Under the pieces are notes generated by a model that did no database searches, had not been told where the DNA came from, and saw only the letters and a program-made list of their open reading frames with translations. Shown piece after piece: positions 1-13,119 of a DNA stretch of 25,149 bases. A program made the translations under genes and the position numbers. Position 1 is the stretch's first letter. Each line of letters opens with the position of its first letter. Origin of the DNA: Rhizophagus sp. LPA8_4_AMF (taxonomy: Eukaryota; Glomeromycota; Glomeromycetes; Glomerales; Glomeraceae); NCBI GenBank assembly GCA_021464525.1, contig JADRCO010000872.1, positions 1 to 25,149 of the forward strand, given 5' to 3'.

Positions 1-402
1 CTAAATTATAAATTATGAAACATAAATGTCTCTTTCCAAAAATAAATGAGAAGAGATTGATTATCCGTCAGATGTCGGATTGGAACTCTACGTAAAACAT
101 GCATACTAAACCTTTATTTATCAACTCAACCAACGTTTTTGGTGGTTCACAAAAATCGGTTTGTTGATCATTCTACAGTCAAGATCTATTGGTCAAAATT
201 TTAGTGTAACCCGATCAAAAAAGCCGATCGAACAATTATGAACTGGCCTATTGAGTGGTAGTAAAATTACCTTTTTAGCTTTAATATTAAATCATTCATA
301 AATGTTACACAAACTTACCCAATAAAATCATAATTCGTCACTCGTCAATGAAACACGAACGACAATTTGTTCGCGTTTTTCTTGAAATTCAAATATGCTG
401 GA
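1..402. other. Gene-free 5' flank of the FANCC-like gene
   Basis: I see no convincing exon in this stretch on either strand. It should contain the promoter and 5' untranslated region of the gene that starts at 403. Small inverted motifs built on CGATC occur around 214-230, and a run of short T tracts lies around 268-285. No TATA box or known factor site stands out clearly enough to name. Confidence 0.5.
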
Positions 403-2932
403 ATGGAATGGCCTTTTATAAATGAATTAAACGAACTTTTGCGGTTTTGGAAAACCGATAGAGAGTTTAAAGACGAATTAATTAATGATCTTGACGTTAC
501 TTATGCAACACGTACTGTTAATATTGTTAATAAGATCGATAGACTCAGAGAGTTATTGGATGCGTTACATGAGGTAACTTATTTTTTTTTTATCCGCCTT
601 TTGAATATTAAATGAATTTTACTAATTATATATATATATATATTCGTTAGCAACTTCTTGAATGTGATACAGCTGAAAAATGTAATACGAAATTTCCTGA
701 AGTTCAAAATATACTTGAAGAATTAGTGGTAAATTATTTAATTATTGTACTCTCATATTTCCTTATTCCGGTATTGACTTTGTTTTTTAGTGTATTAGGA
801 TTTTAGCGCTGCACGAAACAGTATGTCAAAAAATTATAGAATGTATCTTGGAATATACAAAATTGTCCGACGGAACAATCATGTTTTCAAATTTTATTGG
901 GTAAGAAAGTGTGAAATTTTTTCGTATATGGATTACTTGTTAAAACTTTTTTATTTATAATAAGACTACCAAAGTATTGGAGTTTAAAAGTATTGCGAGC
1001 TTTCTCCATTGGCCACTCACAAGGCGATAACCTTTCAGAGAAGTTGGCATCTTTATGCGGTGCAGGGTCTTCTGATTTAGATCAATCGTACGTCGAAGAA
1101 GCCGTTTCAATAATCACCGATTTTTTAGATAATGTTGAAAAGAATATGTTACAACTCCCGGTATGGTTAGAATTTATATCTTCTTATGATTGAACCGAAA
1201 TCTGAATATAATTATTTATAGTCAACATGTATAGAAAATATTTCCGATCAATTAATTCCATTATTGCAAGTTCCTGAAATGTTTGGATTAATCGAACGCG
1301 TAATTTTGTTCGCGACTAAAGGCAAATTGCATCATACAATGAATTCTGAATATGGAAACGCTTTATCAAATCTTTTTGTGGAACATTTAGTCTTTTTTCA
1401 TCATGACATGTATATTAAACTTTGTGGTGATGCTATGCTTGGGTAACGGTTTTAATTTTATTGTATGTAAAGAAAAAACTTGTATTTGTAAATATTTATC
1501 CGGTATTCAATATAGTTTATGGACCAATTGCCCTGCTGCTGTTGAACATGAGGTAATTAATCCTTTTTTCTTTATTCTTTTTATGATATGATTATAATTT
1601 AATATTTTATAAAAGGTCTTGGTATCTTTTCAACAACTTCTTTTTCCAGTAGATAAAAGCTATATAGCACCACGTAATATTATAGAGTTTCTTCGAAATA
1701 GACCATTTTTTGGTCAAGCTATAAACTATCCAAAAATTTTTAACTTGTGCTTTGAAACATTTATTAAGTGTTTGGAAAATTTTCCTGATTGGCGTGTCTT
1801 GCGTCTAATAAAATATACCATAGAATATTGTATTGAAAGTAAGGATTATAGTAAATTTATTCTTCCAGATATTACTCACGTATGTATAAATTTCTGTCCG
1901 AATTTATTAAGCGTAAAATTCACATACTAAATAATTTTTGAAGTATTTTCCTAGATTATTGGAAGGTCTTGTGACAATCCTTGCAAATGATATTCCTGGA
2001 GTACAAACAATTTCTAAAATAAATTTCCTTCGTTATAAATTACTTCTGGAACAAACCCCTTCGGCTATGAAAAATTATAGAAAACACGTATGGATGACTT
2101 TGATGTCATTCACAAAATGGCATTATTGGATTATCAAAGCATTTTTCGACATCCAAAAATTTCCGCAAATAAATGATGTAAGTTTATATGTACAGTACTA
2201 GAAAAAGTATTATTTATAAATATTAATATATTTATTGGTTTAAAGTTACAAGAACCTATTAATTATCTAGCGTGGTTAATTTATCCACGTGAAGACAGTA
2301 GAATTATAATTATTAGTAATTCCATAGGTGATATGATTACATCCATCAGAGGTAAGACTTAAATAATTTTTTAAACTTGTTACAATGAATTAACTAATTT
2401 GTATTAATTTTGAATTAGAATGTTTGAGTTTGAGTTTACAACAAAATAGAAAAGAAAAAATACTTTTATGTTTTAATCGCTATCAGTGTATATTTGAGAA
2501 CAATCTCCTATTGGTAGATATTATATTGGGTTTATGGTCTAAAATAAAATCACTAGAATTCATGGAAGAAATTGTAAGTGTATAAATATTCAATATTCTA
2601 TTGACTAAAGAAGATTCAATAATCTTTCTTGTATTTTCATTTTTAAAAATCAGCTAAACGCTTGTATAATACCTAATAATAAACTCTCGTCTTCGCAACC
2701 TTCTATGTCAAGGTTTGGATTTTTTTTTTTTCAAATCAAATGTATGATCACTATATTTAAATTATTTTATTTTATTTTTGCTTTATTTTTTTTAAGGCAA
2801 ATTCAAATAAATGAGACTATAAACTTGGCAGCTTTAACGAAAATCTTCGATTACTTTTATGAAAATCAATATGGAAAAAATGATGAAATTATAAATTATT
2901 TAAATATGTTAAAAGAAAGACATATGATGTAA
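403..2932 (+). CDS. FANCC: Fanconi anaemia complementation group C-like protein (FANCC homologue)
   Basis: Twelve exons give 588 residues: 403-573, 651-728, 791-900, 965-1160, 1222-1442, 1516-1552, 1616-1879, 1944-2177, 2246-2351, 2419-2573, 2654-2712, 2797-2932. All introns are GT..AG and every junction keeps frame. The start is the first ATG of the frame; the upstream in-frame TTG is not needed. The product is all-helical with no signal peptide. Similarity to human FANCC (558 aa, compared from memory) is colinear: LRELLDALHE near residue 50 with QEFLRKMYEAL; GLWTNCPAAVEHE near 259-271 with CLWLRHLPSLEKA; YFPRLLEGLV at about 360; LAWLIYPREDSR at 445-456 with LLAFYYGPRDGR; and a matching C-terminal tail EIINYLNMLKE with KLARELLKEL. 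In animals FANCC joins FANCE and FANCF in the nuclear core complex that drives FANCD2 monoubiquitination at DNA cross-links. The function here is inferred from the family. It converges on U2SURP, 208 bp away. Confidence 0.72.
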
Positions 2933-3140
2933 TGTTATAATAAAATTATATCTGATATCATGTTATCAATTTTTGCTTTATAGTGTCATATTTAAGATTT
3001 TTTATTGATAAGTTAATTCTTTTGAAATCATGTTTCCGAATTTGCTAAAATTACTAAATTTTATAGCGACAATTTCGAGAAAAAAAAATAATTAAAAAAA
3101 ATTAAGAAATTAAAAACAAACTATTATACTATATAATTAA
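2933..3140. other. Convergent 3' intergenic region
   Basis: This short AT-rich gap lies between the stop codons of two convergent genes. It holds A-rich stretches around 3078-3118 and AATAAA-like hexamers that could serve 3' end formation on either strand. No gene is visible. Confidence 0.5.
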
Positions 3141-6887
<3,747 letters not shown>

Positions 6888-7023
6888 TTTTGTAATTGAT
6901 ACTAAAATACGATATTCTTGACAAATTTATAGTTCTATTAGGTGATACAAACACATTTTTGTTAACGTCACGTGATTTTATTTTTATAGTTTTTTCTCTG
7001 GTTGTTTTGCACTTGACTTAAAA
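6888..7023. promoter_or_regulatory. Bidirectional promoter U2SURP/GPATCH11 with CACGTG box
   Basis: These 136 bp separate two start codons that face away from each other, so both promoters must lie here or inside the neighbouring gene. A perfect palindrome TCACGTGA sits at 6968-6975 and is followed by TTTTAT. This is the E-box type bound by bHLH factors such as yeast Cbf1 (family knowledge). Similar CAYGTGATTT strings occur in other promoters of this window. Confidence 0.6.
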
Positions 7024-8108
7024 ATGTCTGATTCAGATCCAGACGATTATATGTCATCAAAATTTCTGACCGAACCACCACCTGAACCTTCACACTCTCT
7101 AACCTATACCGAACGACGTCGCCGGAAACAATTGTTTAATAAAAGTTATAATAAACCTCGTCGTGAACTTGAGAACGATTATCGTGAGCAAGCTCTCGCT
7201 AAACGAATTGATACCGAAGAAAATGAATCTCCAGGATTGAAATTACTAAAAAAGATGGGTTACGAACAGGGTAAGGGTTTAGGCAATAGTGGAAGGACGG
7301 AACCCATAAAGTTCGAAATGAAACAAGGTAAATCAAATTGTTTATTTTTAACGCACTTATACTCAATTTATTAAGAAAAAATTTATTCTGTTAGACAAAC
7401 TCGGTCTAGGTATGGCCACTGAAATAAAACATAAGGCTCAAGCTGAACTTGCCAAAGTTGCAAAACGGACAAAATTTGAAGAAGATTCGTTTCGTGAACG
7501 TGTTCGTCAAGAAAATCTTGAGAAACGCGTCGAAGGACAGCTCAGGAAGCTGCAAAATATATGTGAGACATTGGACACTAAACATGTATGATTGTCTAAT
7601 ATGATTTTTGTTAATTATCTAATTATATAAATAATAAATGGGTTTCTTGTTTATAACAGGGAATTGAGGTATGAGGTACGAACGGATGATTATACGGGTT
7701 GCTGATCACTAATTAATCACATTCTTTCCAAATAAAGGACAATATTTATTGGCGACATGAGGAGACAGCGGATAGTGAGATAAATAACAATAAGGATGAA
7801 ATATTATTTGAAGAACAAGTTGTAGAAGACGATAAAGATGAAAAAATGCAATTTGAAAAAGAGAAACATGGATTTGAAGATCTTAAAGTATGAAATAATT
7901 AGGATTTAATATATTATTCTATTTTAGTATACTTTATATAATACTGAATTTTACAATTTTATGACTGAAGCCTTCAGAAAAACTAGATCGTATTTTGAGA
8001 TACTTGCGTGAAACGTATTATTATTGCTTTTGGTGTGGATGTGAATATGGTAGTGCTGAAGAAATTGATCAGGAATGCCCCGGTTATGAAGAGGAAGACC
8101 ATGATTAG
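7024..8108 (+). CDS. GPATCH11: G-patch domain-containing protein 11 (GPATCH11/CCDC75)
   Basis: Five exons (7024-7327, 7395-7585, 7660-7668, 7738-7887, 7971-8108) give 263 residues, close to the human protein. The G-patch lies at about 69-107 (GLKLLKKMGYEQGKGLG, then LGLGMATEIK). A charged, helical middle carries RRRRKQ and many Glu/Arg. The C-terminal DUF4187-type module has the pattern YYCFWCGCEY...CPGYEEEDHD, whose paired cysteines probably bind a metal. G-patch proteins commonly activate DEAH helicases, and GPATCH11 is a nuclear, splicing-linked protein (family knowledge). Exon 3 is a 9-nt microexon encoding Gly-Ile-Glu. Skipping it also keeps frame, but the GI after DTKH fits the family pattern, as far as I recall it. 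The exon 5 acceptor at 7969-7970 is chosen because the next AG would lead straight into a stop. It is transcribed divergently from U2SURP. Confidence 0.93.
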
Positions 8109-8361
8109 AAACGTATCCCTATTTAAAAAATCAATGAATCAACTATTTAATTTAGGTGGATTTAAAAAAAAAAGAAGATACGTGTAAACATAGCTTGACA
8201 TACTAATATCTTTGCTTACATAATTGAAACGTGAAATTTAAGGTAAATTACATATTTTTTGAATTATTAAATGATTGAAAGGATAATTCTTTAAATATTT
8301 TACTAAGAAATTCAACAATTTTTCTTTGATTAACTAATTCAACTACAAATTTCAACTGACT
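8109..8361. other. Convergent 3' intergenic region
   Basis: This AT-rich gap lies between the GPATCH11 stop codon and the stop codon of the unknown gene on the other strand. An A-rich run at about 8165-8176 is the only notable string. No gene or RNA structure is visible. Confidence 0.5.
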
Positions 8362-9178
8362 TTAATCATTTTCTGCATCACCTTTACCAAAATAATTATC
8401 AATTGTCATAGCTGTAGCAATTTGAATATTATCACCAAATTCAATGACTTTGTCAAGTGGTTCAACGATTATCACTAAAGTTTTTCTAAAAATATTAAAT
8501 CCTTGATATGTAATATTAAACTTCTGTTTTATTCCATCTTCAACACTTATCAGAGAAGTATGATCTTCTTTTGAAGAGTCTTTAATTTCGGCATGTTCTG
8601 TTTGTGATTGTGATGAAGACACATTTGGTTTATTTGGAGAAAATATAATAGGGTTGTCCTATTTAAAATGGGTATCAATAAAGTACATAAAGTATTATAA
8701 ATATAAACAGAAATAAATGTATTAATACCTTTATTAATATTGAATGTTTTACGTCAGTAGGTTTAAAATAGTAAGCGAATTGAAAATTTGCTGTGAATTT
8801 TTTCAAAATTAATTATAAAATAAAAAAATTAATTATCAAATTCAGTATGGCAAATCTTTAGTAATACTTACATCCACGATAAATATCTGAAAGAGATTTA
8901 TCACTAACATTTTTTTTTTTCCCCAAAAATTTCTTAGGAATTATTCGTTGCAAAGCTGATAGTATTTCCTATAAATATATTATTTTAGTTAACGCGTTTA
9001 ATGTAAACTTAAAGTGCGGTTTGAAACAAACCTGGAATATTATATCGTTAAACCATGAAAGATTTTCTTGACGGAGATAAATAATTAAAGGTAATACTTG
9101 TTTTTCTGAAATTCGTAAATAACGAATGTTATATGTAGAATATACGGAAGACACGGAAGACATTTTAAACCAAATCAT
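8362..9178 (-). CDS. Unrecognised 200-residue protein
   Basis: Four exons in descending order (9178-9032, 8968-8872, 8790-8729, 8658-8362) give 200 residues with intact frame and ordinary GT..AG introns. I do not recognise the family. The N-terminal half is compact and looks globular (LRISEKQVLPLIIYLRQENL, then ILSALQRIIPKKFLGKKK). The middle has the aromatic string QFAYYFKPTD. A Ser/Gln/Glu-rich linker at about 112-140 is followed by a conserved-looking beta-rich block (KFNITYQGFNIFRKTLVIIVEPLD) and an acidic tail. There is no signal peptide or membrane span. Translation could begin at the first ATG (9178) or at a second one five codons later (9163) that gives MSSVSSVYS. It shares a 119-bp divergent promoter with the proteasome gene. 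A soluble, possibly nuclear role is only a guess. Confidence 0.8.
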
Positions 9179-9297
9179 TACGTGTAATACTCAAGTGTAG
9201 AATAAAATATTTTTTTGTGTAACCGTAATGCGTAAATTGATTACGAACCGCACGCAGGAATTTTGTAGGAAAGTTGCTCCTTGTAATTCGGATTACA
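9179..9297. promoter_or_regulatory. Bidirectional promoter unknown gene/PSMB1
   Basis: These 119 bp separate two divergent start codons. They contain the partly palindromic string CGTAATGCGTAAAT, followed by TGATTACG, at 9224-9245. It closely resembles the repeat cluster at the right end of the window. I looked for the yeast proteasome element GGTGGCAAA and did not find it. Confidence 0.5.
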
Positions 9298-10383
9298 ATG
9301 AATCCCGTTACCTTATATAATAATGATATTTTCACTAATGTGCCGGTTGAAGCTCCAGTAGAACGAAATTTTTACCCGTATGCAGACAATGGCGGGTATG
9401 GTTACTGCTTTTTTTAACGACACTGCGTAATTTAAATAGCAAAGTAGCGCTTTTATAAATTAAATTACTGACGAACTTAATACAACTAGTACTTCGTTAG
9501 GCATTGCTGGTGCCGATTTCTGTTTAATGGCTTCCGATACCCGCAAAAGCTCTGGATATTCCATACATTCGCGTTATTCACCCAAAGCTTTCAAATTGTA
9601 TTTATAGTTAATGTATTTACTTTTAACTATACATTTCCATTTATGATTTTGATCTTTCCTGTTAATTAGAACCGAAAAAGCAGTGTTGGCTACAAATGGA
9701 TTTGCTGCCGATGGTCTCGCGTTGACTAAGAGACTGGGTCAAAAATTGGAGGTAAGATAAAAAATTGAGTTTCTTTGTTTTTCAATAAATTATGATTAAC
9801 TGATTAACTTTTGTTAGTGGTATAAACACGCCCACGATAAAGAAATGTCAACACCAGCATTGGCTCAGATGCTTGCTAATACCTTGTACTATAAACGTTT
9901 TTTTCCGTATTATACTTTCAATTTGCTAGGGGGAATTGATGAACAAGGTATAATTTTATTGAAATATAAATTTATTTATAGTTGTTTTATTGACTTCTTT
10001 TATAACGCTATTAATCCATAGGTAGAGGCGTGTTATATAGTTTTGATCCCGTAGGATCTATGGGTACTGAAATATGTAGGGCTGGTGGCAGTTCTGCTGC
10101 TTTGATACAGCCATTTTTAGACAACCAGGCAAGAATTTTACAAATAATTATTCTAGGCTAAAGCCGTAAGTTATTAATTTATTATCTTATATATTAGGTT
10201 GCACTAAAAAATCAACAAGGTGCTCAGCAAACTCCCCTGTCTTTGGAAACGGCAATTCGTATTACGAAGGATGCATTCACTTCAGCAACAGAAAGAGATA
10301 TTTATACTGGAGACTTTCTTGAGATTTTTATCATTAGACAAGAAGGCACTACAATTGAAATGATTGATTTGAAAAAAGACTAA
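9298..10383 (+). CDS. PSMB1: 20S proteasome subunit beta-6 (PSMB1/Pre7)
   Basis: Six exons (9298-9395, 9490-9597, 9670-9751, 9818-9947, 10022-10128, 10198-10383) give 236 residues, the usual length. Family signatures are clear: [87 protein letters not shown] and [16 protein letters not shown]. Beta-6 is one of the seven beta subunits of the 20S core particle in nucleus and cytoplasm. It is a non-catalytic subunit and keeps a short N-terminal extension ahead of the NGGT motif, as here. The fifth intron begins with GC (10129-10130) rather than GT. The reading is forced because read-through soon stops and the next exon resumes VALKNQQG. The donor context CAG/GCAAGA is the classic GC-AG form. Confidence 0.97.
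10129..10197 (+). other. GC-AG intron of PSMB1
   Basis: The donor is CAG/GCAAGA and the acceptor is TATTAG. The frame joins LDNQ to VALKNQ, which is continuous in the family. GC-AG introns are a known minor class spliced by the major spliceosome. Confidence 0.88.
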
Positions 10384-10488
10384 AGAATCCTAAAACTTAC
10401 TTTTATGGAAAATTTTCTTAATATTTTGATTAAAAATTATATTATTAAAAACTTATTTTGTTAAAAATATTTCGAATAATGAACCTTT

Positions 10489-11142
10489 TTAATAGTTCTT
10501 ATTAATAATGAAATATTGTATTGTTATAGCTATTCCTATCAATTGGACACAATCATGTAGCGTGTCAATTAGGAACAATAATGCGGGTAGGTTATAAGAA
10601 ACGTATCGTGTAAACGATAAAGCACTCGCAACTATCAAGAGAACGATGGGATGAGATGATTGTATTTTAAGATCCAATATTTTAAATTTACTTACCAAAC
10701 CATAAAAATAAATTTACAATAATTGCAGTCGAATAATTTTCGATTTTATAAAAATATTGTATTTCATGAACAATTAAAGTCAGGATAATTGTAGTAATGA
10801 TACTTGCCTTATAAAAGTATAATTTAAGTTAGATATATTGTATAAGCAGATATGAAAAATATAATAAATACCAATGGTCCGGTTTGTGGTTCATCGTATG
10901 CTAAAGATTCTCTTCTTGCCGGTGTTAAATATAAGGTATTACGAAGTTGCATTTGACGTCTACCAAAGACATTGTAAGCATAGTAACACGTGGTAATGAC
11001 TATTTAAGGAAATAATATTTTTTAATATGGAAGATTAGAAGATTTGATTACCATTTTAACAGTTATTACCTTGAGAAATTATTACTACAGTAACGATAGT
11101 AAAAAAGTCAGGAAATGCGATAACAAAATTATTTAATTCCAT
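10489..11142 (-). CDS. Unrecognised small four-helix membrane protein
   Basis: Four exons in descending order (11142-11070, 10999-10872, 10807-10696, 10631-10489) give 151 residues. Frame is kept through three GT..AG introns. I do not recognise the family. Four hydrophobic segments are visible: about 6-32 (FVIAFPDFFTIVTVVIISQV), 69-88 (SIITTIILTLIVHEIQYFY), 92-114 (TAIIVNLFLWFGVASALSF) and 118-146. A polar, positively charged loop (residues 36-66, with FGRRQMQLRN and TPARRESLAY) lies between helices 1 and 2 and is probably cytosolic. Helix 1 may act as an uncleaved signal anchor. The start is the first ATG after an upstream in-frame stop. It converges on PSMB1, with a 105-bp gap. Each exon boundary falls between or inside predicted helices, so some acceptor choices remain inferred. 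Confidence 0.72.
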
Positions 11143-11411
11143 GGTTAAACATCATCAAAAGAATGAAATGAAGGTTTATTATATTTAATCGAAACCAAGG
11201 ATCGCCTAGTAAATCATTTTCTTTCTATTATTTTCATAAGAAATATTCCAAAATTGGAAAATTGGATAATTGGTGTTTAATCACTATATAACCAATCTAA
11301 CCTATTAAGATTAAGAAACCCCAAAACCTTTCGTTCCACTTTTTAAGACAAAAATAATTCAACGACAAAAAAACAAATATAAATACTCTTTACAGTAATT
11401 TTATTTACAAA
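11143..11411. other. Promoter flank of the membrane-protein gene and 3' flank of tRNA-Asn
   Basis: This stretch holds the 5' region of the leftward membrane-protein gene. At 11367-11373 it carries an A7 run, which is T7 on the transcribed strand about 39 nt past the tRNA end. That is a plausible RNA polymerase III terminator. No coding exon is visible. Confidence 0.5.
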
Positions 11412-11495
11412 CGCCCCCACCTAGATTCGAACTAGGAACCTTTCGGTGTCAGTAGGATAACAGCCGAACGCGCTAGCCGGTTGCGCCATGGAGGC
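11412..11495 (-). tRNA. tRNA-Asn (anticodon GUU) with 10-nt intron
   Basis: The 84-nt gene folds as a full cloverleaf. The acceptor stem GCCTCCA pairs with TGGGGGC (one G-T pair), with G as discriminator. The D-arm region is GCGCAACCGGCTAGCGC. The anticodon stem is TTCGG/CCGAA, and the T arm is CCTAG-TTCGAAT-CTAGG. The anticodon GTT lies at 11459-11461. Removing ten bases (11448-11457, TCCTACTGAC) leaves the normal loop CTGTTAA and a 74-nt tRNA, so the intron sits at the canonical position between nucleotides 37 and 38. CCA is not encoded, as in eukaryotes. Its 5' end faces the MTG1 start 106 bp away. Confidence 0.95.
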
Positions 11496-11601
11496 ATTTA
11501 TGACGTGATGCACGATTAACTTTTTTTTAATTTATCTTTTGATAAATGATGTAATAATGTGTATATTTTTAAAACATTCCTATCTTTTTTTAAATTGTAA
11601 A
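11496..11601. promoter_or_regulatory. Head-to-head spacer tRNA-Asn/MTG1
   Basis: This 106-bp spacer separates the tRNA 5' end from the MTG1 start codon. It includes GACGTGATGCACG at 11502-11514, related to the CACGTGAT strings in other promoters here, and T-rich tracts at 11521-11528 and 11585-11591. It probably contains the MTG1 core promoter. Confidence 0.45.
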
Positions 11602-13119
11602 ATGGCATCAATATTTTCAATTCGACCACAATTTATGTATGATAAAGTAATAAACTGGTTTCCAGGTCATATGGCAAAAGGTTTAAGAGTTATATCTGAA
11701 AGATTATCAAACGTGGATTTAATTGTTGAAGCAAGAGATGCTAGAATATCCTTTTCTATAAAAAAAATTACTTCTTAAAATTTTTTTTAATGATAATTTC
11801 TTAACTTCACGTGCATATGCATTTATACATTCCATTATCTTCTATAAATCATAAATTTGAACAAATTGCTGGCAGAAAAGATAGAATTATTATTTATAAT
11901 AAAGCTGATTTGGCTGATGATAGTGTACAACAAGTAAATTAAAAAAAAATTTATTTTGTAGGAATTTGCTTTTGTTGCATTGCTGATTGATTCTCTTCCT
12001 TAATTTTTAGCCAATAATTGATGCATTTAAACATTTTCGTAATCAGTACGTTATATTTACAAATGCGAATATGGATAAAAATGTAAAAAAAATAATTGAC
12101 TTTGCAGCAGGTAAAAAAAACCTATTTTATATTCAATGTTGGAAAGAATTCTAAATTATGTAGCTTTCATTTAAAGATAAACATAAACAGGATCCTTCGA
12201 GATATCCTTTTGTTTCAGTTATGGTCGTTGGTATGCCAAATGTTGGAAAATCTTCTTTAATCAACTCAATGAGAAGAATTGGTGTACGTAAAGGTAAAAA
12301 CACTATTATAAGTTAGTTTTTAAATAGAATTGTTTTTAATACATCATTATTAGGAAAAGCTGCAAAAACTGGTGCTTTACCAGGAGTAACTCGATCAGTT
12401 GCTGTTACTTCTATCAAAGTATTAGAAGATCCTCCGGTTTATTTGGTTGATACCCCTGGTAATATCATATTTTTTAAAATAATTAGTAAAATATTGAACT
12501 TAGGAACAAACTATTCTATATAGGTGTTATGATACCACACCTTCCGGATCCTGAAAGTTCTTTAAAGGTTGCATTAACAGGTAAACTATATAAACTTTAA
12601 AATACTAAAAAGTTTACATATAATGTTATATTTTCACTTCTATATAGGAGGTATAAGAGATCATTTATCAGATGAAGTAGTAATGGCAGACTATTTACTG
12701 TGGCGTTTAAATAACTTTGGAAATTTTGGGTAATGATCTATTAAACTTCTATTTCTTTAAGATAAATTTTATTCTAAATTTATTTCTATTTAAGCTATGT
12801 AGAAAACTTTAAATTATCCGGACCAACGGATGATATAAATTTTTTACTTCCGGTAATGTCAAAACGTATCGGAGCATTACAAAAATATGGTGAATATGAT
12901 TTAAACACTGCAGCATCATTTTTTATTAAACAATATAGAAATGGTAAATATGGTAAATATACCTTAGACAACATAACTGCTGATTCATTAAATAATTATT
13001 TTATTAATGAAAATAATCCTGATAAACAAATTTTATTGAGTAAAAATCAAGAAAAAAAATTACTATGGAATAAAAAAAGAGAGAAAAGGTTAGAAAGATG
13101 GAAAAGGCAAGGTTATTAA
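11602..13119 (+). CDS. MTG1: Mitochondrial ribosome-assembly GTPase MTG1 (RbgA/YlqF family)
   Basis: Eight exons (11602-11745, 11829-11933, 12011-12110, 12177-12293, 12354-12458, 12524-12580, 12648-12729, 12795-13119) give 344 residues, close to human MTG1 (about 334). The circularly permuted GTPase order is visible: G4 NKAD at 72-75, G1 GMPNVGKSS at 135-143, a G2 region with a threonine in LPGVTRSV, and G3 DTPG at 188-191. The N-terminus has [13 protein letters not shown] and [12 protein letters not shown], both family hallmarks. The last exon is Lys/Arg-rich, ending [14 protein letters not shown], and probably contacts rRNA. The family assembles the large subunit of the mitochondrial ribosome at the inner membrane. 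A classical presequence is not obvious; the short segment before WFPGHM may suffice. The first intron is AT-AC. The fourth exon uses the acceptor at 12175-12176, because the earlier one at 12172 would hit a stop. Confidence 0.96.
11746..11828 (+). other. U12-type AT-AC intron in MTG1
   Basis: No GT donor can join exon 1 (VEARDAR) to exon 2 (IPLSSINHK). An 83-nt intron starting ATATCCTTTT, the consensus minor-spliceosome AT-AC donor, and ending ATAC restores the conserved DARIPLSS motif exactly. A U12-like branch site TTTCTTAAC lies at 11797-11805, one mismatch from TTCCTTAAC. The presumed branch A is about 24 nt before the acceptor, somewhat longer than is typical in animals. Confidence 0.88.

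Noticed and set aside
11806-11810. Earlier AC acceptor for the MTG1 AT-AC intron
   Set aside because: It would lie only about six bases from the branch site and insert residues (VHMHLY) that break the conserved DARIPLSS motif.
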